From Rhodothermaceae bacterium (GTDB taxonomy: Bacteria; Bacteroidota; Rhodothermia; Rhodothermales; JAHEMB01), in contig JAHEMB010000327.1 of NCBI GenBank assembly GCA_024643915.1, positions 1 to 5,281 on the forward strand: 5,281 nucleotides of DNA. The letters are read 5' to 3'. The notes under the pieces are model-generated. The model did no database searches and had not been told where the DNA came from. It saw only the letters and a program-made list of their open reading frames with translations. Of this stretch, positions 1 to 5,281 are shown in pieces. The position numbers and the translations under genes are program-made. How positions within the stretch are numbered: position 1 is the stretch's first letter; every line of letters starts with the position of its first letter.

Positions 1-1343
<1,343 letters not shown>

Positions 1344-1504
1344 GGCGTGGGCGGTGCGCGTAAACCAGTAGGGGTACGCGCTCAGTCGAACGAGACGAGG
1401 CCGTAGAATTTTCCAGATATCGAAGGCTCCGTCTGCGTCTGATAAATCGGATAAAGATCCCTCAATCTACGCCGCATCATCCCTCGGTTTCGCCGGCAGG
1501 CTGC
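1344..1504. other. Convergent intergenic spacer between secA and the GntR gene
   Basis: This 161-base stretch separates the stop codons of two converging genes. It contains one 7-bp inverted repeat close to the secA stop and a more AT-rich central part (around 1408-1460) than the flanking genes. I see no convincing coding frame, no tRNA-like fold, no T-run-backed terminator on either strand, and none of the short-period repeat arrays found in the other gaps of the window. Confidence 0.6.
1356..1381 (+). terminator. Weak hairpin after secA, possible terminator
   Basis: GCGCGTA (1356-1362) is perfectly complementary to TACGCGC (1375-1381), giving a 7-bp stem with a 12-base loop, starting 12 bases after the secA stop. 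There is no T-run after the right arm, so it does not meet the usual intrinsic-terminator pattern. Its position is the main reason to consider it. Confidence 0.25.
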
Positions 1505-2425
1505 TCAAGTCGGCACCACCTGGCGCAGCTCTTCGAGTGAGTCGCGGCTGACGAGGGGGGTGATCTCGACGCGCGGCTGCGCCTCTTCGAGGAGGGGCAG
1601 CAGGCGGCGGCGGCTCTGGGGGGTGTAGACGATCAGGTCCGTCTGGTCGATGAACTGTTGGAGGTGGCGGGCGCCTTCATCGATGGAAGCGGCGATGGTC
1701 TGGCCGGAGAAGCGCGTGGCAGCGCGGAGGTGGGCCATCAGCGGGGCGATGGCGTCGGCGTGGCGGGTGACGAGGCCGAGCGTCTCGTGGCCGAGCATCC
1801 GGGCCACCCGGGCGAGGGCCTTCGGGTCGAGGTAGGTAATCACGCCGACGGCGTCGGCACGGGGCACGCCCTCCATCACCGTTTGCAGATCGGGAAAAGC
1901 GGCAAAGACGTAGTCGGCGTCTTGGTGCGCGGTGAGGCGGTCGAGGGTGGTAGGCTCCACGTTTTGCTGAAGGGCGAGGGCGACCTGCTCGGCGCACGCA
2001 TCAGCCATCTCCCGGAAGGGCGCGGCGAAGACGAGCTTCTGCCCCGGCGTGGCGCTGTCGAGCAGGTCCCGCTGCTCCTCGAAGAGGTATTCGATCTCCT
2101 CGCTGTCGAGGCCCAGCCCGATGAGGCGTTGCAGGGCCTCCTGCACCACCGCCGCGCCGCGCTCCATGCGTTCGCCCTTGCCGCGGGTCACGCGCTCCTT
2201 CACCCGGTAGCCGCTGCCGACGCGTGCCACCAGCAGCCCGTCCTGTTCGAGCTGCTGATACGCCTTGCGCACCGTGTGGAACGAAACGCCTACCTGGTTG
2301 CCCAGCCCTCGCGTCGAGGGCAGCGTCTCGTCAATTTTGAAGTGCCCACTAGCGATCAGAAAGCGCAACTGCTCGGCCAGTTGCTCGTGGACGGGCGTAT
2401 TCGACGTGCGGTCGATGGTGATCAT
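1505..2425 (-). CDS. GntR-family transcriptional regulator with large C-terminal domain
   Basis: A likely DNA-binding regulator of 306 residues. The N-terminus (about residues 9-76) is a typical GntR winged helix-turn-helix: PVHEQLAEQLRFLIASG, then LPSTRGLGNQVGVSFHTVRK as the helix-turn-helix, and QLEQDGLLVARVGSGYRV as the wing. This arrangement is closest to the YtrA-type GntR domain, but YtrA proteins are usually only about 120-130 residues. The remaining part has a helical linker (about 85-125, charged, coiled-coil-like) and a C-terminal region (about 130-300) of alternating predicted strands and helices, including KLVFAAP, AVGVITYLDP, TLGLVTR and DLIVYTPQ, which looks like an alpha/beta ligand-sensing domain. 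It does not match the FadR/FCD, UTRA or aminotransferase-like effector domains as I know them. No ligand can be assigned. The ATG at 2425 has no good Shine-Dalgarno. The promoter/leader is occupied by an octamer inverted-repeat array that starts 9 bases upstream of the start codon. Confidence 0.9.
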   Translation of the reverse strand: MITIDRTSNTPVHEQLAEQLRFLIASGHFKIDETLPSTRGLGNQVGVSFHTVRKAYQQLEQDGLLVARVGSGYRVKERVTRGKGERMERGAAVVQEALQRLIGLGLDSEEIEYLFEEQRDLLDSATPGQKLVFAAPFREMADACAEQVALALQQNVEPTTLDRLTAHQDADYVFAAFPDLQTVMEGVPRADAVGVITYLDPKALARVARMLGHETLGLVTRHADAIAPLMAHLRAATRFSGQTIAASIDEGARHLQQFIDQTDLIVYTPQSRRRLLPLLEEAQPRVEITPLVSRDSLEELRQVVPT

Positions 2426-2434
2426 TTCTTCGAG

Positions 2435-2517
2435 GTGTGGACGTACGGACGTATGAACGTGTGGACGACAGATCGTTTCACCCTCGTCTATACGTCCACA
2501 CGTCCATACGTTCTCTG
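2435..2517. repeat. Octamer array arranged as an inverted repeat, upstream of the GntR gene
   Basis: The left half holds four head-to-tail 8-mers: GTGTGGAC (2435), GTACGGAC (2443), GTATGAAC (2451) and GTGTGGAC (2459). After a 19-base spacer, the right half holds the same unit on the other strand: GTCTATAC (2486), GTCCACAC (2494), GTCCATAC (2502) and a decayed GTTCTCTG (2510). Bases 2449-2467 pair with 2493-2511 at 18 of 19 positions across a 25-base loop. In RNA made from the minus strand (the GntR leader), the one mismatch (2456/2504) becomes a G-U wobble, so the stem would be continuous. It fills most of the 108-base gap between the zinc-ribbon gene and the GntR start. No T-run follows either arm, so it is not a standard terminator. 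Operator, leader structure or dispersed repeat are all possible. Confidence 0.85.
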
Positions 2518-2533
2518 CGTAGCGGAGGTAGTT

Positions 2534-2734
2534 TCAGTCAAAGTCCGAGCAGCTCATAAAATAGTGGCAGCGGGGGCAGCGGTATTTGCAGCCCTGGTTG
2601 ACGAGCCGGCCACCGCAGTTCGGGCAGAAATCCCAGTAGGCGCAGGCGGCTGGCTCTTCTGCCGGGGCGTCCTTAGGCGGGGTAGGAGAAGGCTGCCGGG
2701 CGTCGGCCTGCGGCGTCGGGGAGGCGGGCGGCAT
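2534..2734 (-). CDS. Small zinc-ribbon protein, function unknown
   Basis: A 66-residue protein. The first 30 residues are rich in Pro, Ala, Asp and Glu and look disordered. The second half is a compact zinc ribbon: CPNC at 37-40 and CPRC at 53-56 form a likely four-cysteine zinc site, with additional cysteines at 31, 49 and 62. The ending RCPRCHYFMSCSDFD resembles a widespread family of tiny bacterial zinc-ribbon proteins without assigned function. The cysteine spacing argues strongly that this is a real gene and not a shadow frame. It starts 11 bases after the stop of the membrane-protein gene on the same strand, consistent with translational coupling or co-transcription. No clear Shine-Dalgarno precedes the ATG. 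Role is unknown; nucleic-acid or protein binding is possible but not shown by the sequence. Confidence 0.85.
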   Translation of the reverse strand: MPPASPTPQADARQPSPTPPKDAPAEEPAACAYWDFCPNCGGRLVNQGCKYRCPRCHYFMSCSDFD

Positions 2735-2745
2735 GGCGGGGCACG

Positions 2746-3210
2746 TCAGGCGGGGGAGAGCAGGCCGGCGTGGCGGGCCTCGCGGAGGGCGTCGAAGAGG
2801 GCGTCGAAGTCCGGCCAGTCCGCCGCGTCGAGTTCGTAGGTCTGGTAGCCCACCGTGACGATGAGCGTGCGCTTGTACAGGCGCAGGTCGTGGACGCCCT
2901 GCCAGGGGAGGGCGGTGCGCCCGTCAAGGACCTCCCACACCATGCGTACGGCGCCGCCGTTCTCATCCACGTGCACTTCGGCAGGGGTGGCGCGGAGACG
3001 GAACGCCGTCCACGCCGAAGCCAGCACGAGCGCGCCGGGGAAGCCCCAGAAAAAGAATGGCAGGAGCGACAGCCCCTCCAGAGCCGCTACGAGCGTGGCG
3101 ATCATCACCGGCAGCATGCATGCGGCCAGGGGCTGCACCAGGGCACGCCCATAGACCTGCCCCATTGGCACCGTGCCGGGATGCTGCCTGCTCTTGAAAA
3201 CGTGACGCAA
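2746..3210 (-). CDS. Small two-helix membrane protein with soluble C-terminal domain, function unknown
   Basis: A 154-residue protein if started at the TTG at 3210. Two hydrophobic segments are visible, about residues 24-43 (ALVQPLAACMLPVMIATL) and 47-70 (LSLLPFFFWGFPGALVLASA), separated by a very short turn, so both ends probably face the same side of the membrane. Residues 75-154 form a soluble tail with several short strands (AEVHVDE, AVRMVWEV, LPWQGVHDLRL, TLIVTVGYQTYEL) followed by a helix (FDALFDALREARHAG). This order of membrane hairpin, strands and closing helix resembles small bacterial PH-like (YdbS/YcxB-type) membrane proteins; that is inference only. The start is uncertain: upstream the frame is closed by a stop at 3232-3234, TTG at 3210 lacks a Shine-Dalgarno, and ATG at 3165 (residue 16) is an alternative, which would leave 139 residues. 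Probably co-transcribed with the zinc-ribbon gene 11 bases downstream. Confidence 0.82.
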   Translation of the reverse strand: MRHVFKSRQHPGTVPMGQVYGRALVQPLAACMLPVMIATLVAALEGLSLLPFFFWGFPGALVLASAWTAFRLRATPAEVHVDENGGAVRMVWEVLDGRTALPWQGVHDLRLYKRTLIVTVGYQTYELDAADWPDFDALFDALREARHAGLLSPA

Positions 3211-3222
3211 GGAAATAAAAGA

Positions 3223-3285
3223 GTTTACGGTTTACCGTTTCCGGTTTACAGTTAGAAAGTTGTCAACCGACAACCCCCAACCCTA
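3223..3285. repeat. Degenerate heptamer tandem array, period 7
   Basis: Nine consecutive 7-base units can be read on the plus strand: GTTTACG (3223), GTTTACC (3230), GTTTCCG (3237), GTTTACA (3244), GTTAGAA (3251), AGTTGTC (3258), AACCGAC (3265), AACCCCC (3272) and AACCCTA (3279). The first four are close copies; the middle ones are decayed, and the last three share an AACC start. The array fills almost all of the 72-base gap between the SirB1-like and membrane-protein genes and its final unit contains the TAG stop of the SirB1-like gene. Base composition (AT-rich at the left, C-rich at the right) differs from the flanking genes. Heptamer short-repeat families of this style are known from heterocystous cyanobacteria (STRR sequences); no relationship is implied. 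Confidence 0.75.
3259..3274 (-). terminator. Short perfect hairpin after the SirB1-like gene, possible weak terminator
   Basis: GTTGTC (3259-3264) and GACAAC (3269-3274) form a perfect 6-bp stem with a 4-base loop, 8 bases past the SirB1-like stop in the direction of transcription. On the minus strand it is followed by TTTCTAACT, a poor U-tract. It sits inside the heptamer array and may be a by-product of the repeat, so the terminator reading is weak. Confidence 0.3.
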
Positions 3286-4170
3286 ATCCTTGTTCGCGCT
3301 CCAGGGTTCGAGAAGCTGCATCATGTCTTCGAGCATCTGCTGCTGGCTCGTCTCGTGGGCGATGGCGAGCAGGTTGCGCACCATCCGCAGCAGGATGTTG
3401 CGCGTGTCGGCGGCGGCGAAGTATTCGGGGCGCGGCTTGATCCCGGCTTTGAGGAGAAACCGCAGCCCGTCCTCTTTCAAAAAGGGGGTGCCGCCGTTGA
3501 AGAGGTCAAGGAAAACCTCGTTCCTGCCGTCTTCATACTTGACGAGGAAATGCGCCGGCATGTTGACGCCGTGAATGGGCAGTCCGAGCCGCCGCCCGAG
3601 GAGGAGAAACACGACGGAGAGGCTGACGGGGATGCCCATCCGGTGGTCGACCACCCAGTTGAGGTAGCTGTTGTTGGGGTCGTAATAATGCTCGCGGTTG
3701 CCCGAGAAACCCAGTTCCTGGCACAGGTACTGGCTCAGAATGAAGGCCCGCTCCACCCCCGACGCTGCCTCGATGCGCGGCTGCACCGCCAGGGCGAGAT
3801 CGTCGAGCTTTTTGCGGTACGAAGCGATGTTGAGGGCCGGAAAGCGGTAAAGGGCGAGCAGAAAAGCGCCGCGCTCCAGGTCCGTGTTGGACGAGTCCAT
3901 GTTGGCCGTCCACGCCGCACGGATGTCGTCGAAGTGCAGCCCCTGCACCACCGCGTCAATGAGGACGGCGAGGGGCTCGTCGGCGTCCTCGCGCGCGGCG
4001 CGGAGGGCAGGGAGGGCGTCGCGCCCGAGGGCATCGAGGCGCGCGCGGATAGCGCGTTGGACGGTCTCGTCCGGGTCGTCGAGCAAGCGGACGAGGGCGG
4101 CGATCTCTTCGTGGGTAGCAGATTCGTCAGGCATAGAAGCGGAGTGCGGCGCGTTGACGAACGGACGCAT
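3283..4170 (-). CDS. SirB1/transglutaminase-core-2 family protein
   Basis: A 295-residue soluble protein of the SirB1-like (UPF0162, transglutaminase-like core 2) family. The N-terminal third (about 20-130) is helical, with a HEAT-like stretch (IAALVRLLDDPDETVQRAIR). The diagnostic core runs from about 157 to 227: HYYDPNNSYLNWVVDHRMGI, then PVSLSVVFLLLGRRLGLPIH, then GVNMPAHFLVKY and EVFLDLFNGG. By comparison with true transglutaminases, His207 and Asp222 occupy the catalytic His and Asp positions, but the nucleophile position lies in GIPVSLS with no cysteine, so a classic thiol catalytic triad appears absent, as is common in this family. The cellular role of the family is poorly defined. ATG at 4170 has a good Shine-Dalgarno (AGGAAG, 7-base spacer), but the first 12 residues are encoded in repeat-like DNA, so ATG at 4134 (MPDESATHEE) is a serious alternative. 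It lies 45 bases downstream of the oxidoreductase gene. Confidence 0.92.
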   Translation of the reverse strand: MRPFVNAPHSASMPDESATHEEIAALVRLLDDPDETVQRAIRARLDALGRDALPALRAAREDADEPLAVLIDAVVQGLHFDDIRAAWTANMDSSNTDLERGAFLLALYRFPALNIASYRKKLDDLALAVQPRIEAASGVERAFILSQYLCQELGFSGNREHYYDPNNSYLNWVVDHRMGIPVSLSVVFLLLGRRLGLPIHGVNMPAHFLVKYEDGRNEVFLDLFNGGTPFLKEDGLRFLLKAGIKPRPEYFAAADTRNILLRMVRNLLAIAHETSQQQMLEDMMQLLEPWSANKD

Positions 4171-4224
4171 TGACGAACTTCCTCTCTTCGTCTACACGCA
4201 CCTTTCCGCCTGCACCTACACGCG
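4153..4224. repeat. Degenerate octamer-like repeats across the gap and adjoining gene ends
   Basis: TTGACGAA occurs at 4154 and again 16 bases later at 4170; CTACACGC occurs at 4192 and again exactly 24 bases later at 4216. Both distances are multiples of 8. GTCTACAC at 4190 fits the consensus GTCYAYAC of the array in front of the GntR gene (GTCTATAC, GTCCACAC, GTCCATAC). The intermediate units are much more degenerate than in that array, so this is a weaker call. It overlaps the start of the SirB1-like frame and the TAG stop of the oxidoreductase. Confidence 0.45.
4178..4183 (-). promoter_or_regulatory. Shine-Dalgarno for the SirB1-like gene
   Basis: On the minus strand AGGAAG, within GAGAGGAAG, lies 7 bases before the ATG at 4170. 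It is the clearest ribosome binding site in the window and supports the longer start for the SirB1-like protein, against the alternative ATG at 4134, which has no comparable site. Confidence 0.5.
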
Positions 4225-5268
4225 GGCAGTGGTGGGGGCACGGTCCAGCGCGCCCTGCGTGGCAAAAGCGCGCGGCACCGGCAGGTCCTTCATCGTCCGC
4301 AGCCCTGGCGCCGCCTCCCGCACGAGCGGGACGGCGTTGACGAGGGCGGCCACCGTCGCCGTGTCGCCGAAAATGCCGCCGCGCACGACCAGGTCGATGG
4401 GCGGCGTGCCCTCGACGTGTACCGCATCGCGCGATCCTTCAGCGCCGACGTACATCTTCAGATCCAGCGACAGGACCCGCCGGTCCTCGATGAACCCCTC
4501 GATGGCGTGGTGGATTCCAGCCACCTGCCCCTTCTGGGCCGATAAGAACGGTGTTTTCACATCATTGGCGCAGAGGACAGGATCGAGGCGTTCCTCGATG
4601 CGGTCGAGCGTCCAGCCCAGGCCGTCGGCCACGAGGAGGAGGGACTCGCGCAGGCCGATGTGGCCGAAGGTGCCTGTCGCCTTTTTCGCGGCGAACGTTT
4701 CCTCGGTCAGCCCCGCGCCCACCTTGCGCTGCAACGGCTCGCGCCGCTTCGAGGCATCGACTACGCGCTCGATGTGGACCGCCGTCACGTCTACGCACGG
4801 CGCTGTGGCCGTCAGGGCGAGCGTGTCCATCGCGAAACCGGGGTTGACGCCTGTGCCCAGGAAGACTACGCCGTCCTCCTGCGCCGCCTGATGGAGTTCC
4901 TCGGCCAGGGCCGGGTGCCGGTCGAACGGATACGACAGCTCCTCGGTGGAGGAGACGACGTGGGCGCCGTGTCGCGCGCACAGCCGGAGCTGATCCGCCA
5001 CGCGGTCGAGGAACGAAGAGGTGGTGTGGAGGACAACGTCGGGCTGCGTCTCGCGCAACACCTTGTCAGCGTCGGCCTGGATGAGCACGCCGGATTTTTC
5101 GGGCAGGCCGAGCAAGTCAGCTACGTCGCGCCCGGCCTTCTGCGGGTCGATGTCGATGGCGCCGACGAGTTCGATGAGTCCGGTGTGGTGCTTGGCGAGG
5201 ACGGTGCGGGCCGTCTCCTGCCCGATGGGGCCGAGGCCGAACTGCACGACGCGAATAGGAAAGGACAT
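4216..5268 (-). CDS. NAD(P)-dependent oxidoreductase, DapB / 2,4-diaminopentanoate dehydrogenase-like
   Basis: A 350-residue cytoplasmic dehydrogenase. The N-terminus is a Rossmann nucleotide-binding fold: strand IRVVQFGLGPIG (5-16) with the GxGxxG loop at 11-16, and the second strand ending in AIDIDPQKAGRD (37-48), where the acidic residues suggest NAD preference. HTTSSF (81-86) and VVSSTEELSYP (104-114) continue the fold, followed by the family-typical LGTGVNPGFAMD (137-148). The C-terminal half contains VGAGLTEETF and GHIGLRESLLLVADGLGW, which resemble the clostridial 2,4-diaminopentanoate dehydrogenase (Ord) group, distinct from true DapB, which is about 240-270 residues. Known members oxidatively deaminate 2,4-diaminopentanoate in ornithine fermentation; no other gene of that pathway is visible here, so the substrate is open. 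ATG at 5268 is 13 bases from the window edge and has no clear Shine-Dalgarno in that short stretch. The gene ends 45 bases before the SirB1-like start. Confidence 0.88.
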   Translation of the reverse strand: MSFPIRVVQFGLGPIGQETARTVLAKHHTGLIELVGAIDIDPQKAGRDVADLLGLPEKSGVLIQADADKVLRETQPDVVLHTTSSFLDRVADQLRLCARHGAHVVSSTEELSYPFDRHPALAEELHQAAQEDGVVFLGTGVNPGFAMDTLALTATAPCVDVTAVHIERVVDASKRREPLQRKVGAGLTEETFAAKKATGTFGHIGLRESLLLVADGLGWTLDRIEERLDPVLCANDVKTPFLSAQKGQVAGIHHAIEGFIEDRRVLSLDLKMYVGAEGSRDAVHVEGTPPIDLVVRGGIFGDTATVAALVNAVPLVREAAPGLRTMKDLPVPRAFATQGALDRAPTTARV

Positions 5269-5281
5269 ATCGAGTGCGGAG

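Noticed and set aside
2449..2511. Insertion-sequence terminal inverted repeats or a MITE
   Set aside because: The arms are built of octamer tandem units separated by only 25 bases, with no target-site duplication that I can see and no transposase nearby.
2435..2517. CRISPR array
   Set aside because: The units are 8 bases and contiguous, without the 21-40 base repeats and unique spacers of similar length; no cas gene is present.
1658..2839. Plus-strand open frame of 393 codons
   Set aside because: It runs antisense through the GntR gene, the octamer array and the zinc-ribbon gene. It has no recognisable domain, and the opposing genes have clear family motifs.
3355..4173. Plus-strand open frame of 272 codons opposite the SirB1-like gene
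   Set aside because: Composition is Val/Glu/Gly/Arg-rich with no motif; the minus-strand frame carries the conserved SirB1 core.
3884..4891. Plus-strand open frame of 335 codons across two genes
   Set aside because: It is a Ser/Arg/Ala-rich shadow frame spanning two minus-strand genes and the gap between them.

Overview
The window is GC-rich bacterial DNA with one gene rightward and five genes leftward. At the left edge is the C-terminal part of the SecA preprotein translocase ATPase. Its sequence (for example TDIKLG after the GRG motif, and IEEGEVITHP) and the overall character of the genes suggest a GC-rich member of the Bacteroidota/Rhodothermota group, such as a Salinibacter or Rhodothermus relative. 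That placement is inference from remembered family sequences, not a search result.

Layout: secA (+, truncated at the left edge, ends at 1343) converges on a leftward block. A 161-base convergent spacer holds only a weak hairpin. The leftward block, read in its own direction from the right edge, is: a DapB/2,4-diaminopentanoate dehydrogenase-like oxidoreductase (5268 to 4216); a SirB1/transglutaminase-core-2-like protein (4170 to 3283); a small two-helix membrane protein with a soluble tail (3210 to 2746); a 66-residue zinc-ribbon protein (2734 to 2534); and a GntR-family regulator with an unusual large C-terminal domain (2425 to 1505). Only the membrane protein and zinc-ribbon genes are close enough (11 bases) to suggest a co-transcribed pair. 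The others do not form an obvious pathway, so the block looks like housekeeping and accessory genes rather than one dedicated system.

The most unusual structure lies between the genes. The three head-to-tail gaps longer than 40 bases carry short-period, degenerate tandem repeats. A heptamer array (3223-3285) fills the gap after the SirB1-like gene. An octamer array arranged as a large inverted repeat (2435-2517) lies directly in front of the GntR gene. A weaker octamer-like pattern (4153-4224) runs across the gap between the oxidoreductase and the SirB1-like gene and into both reading frames. The convergent gap after secA has none. These arrays may be a dispersed short-repeat family, and the one ahead of the GntR gene could act as an operator or leader RNA structure. 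No CRISPR array, RNA gene, insertion sequence or defence/phage module was recognised.
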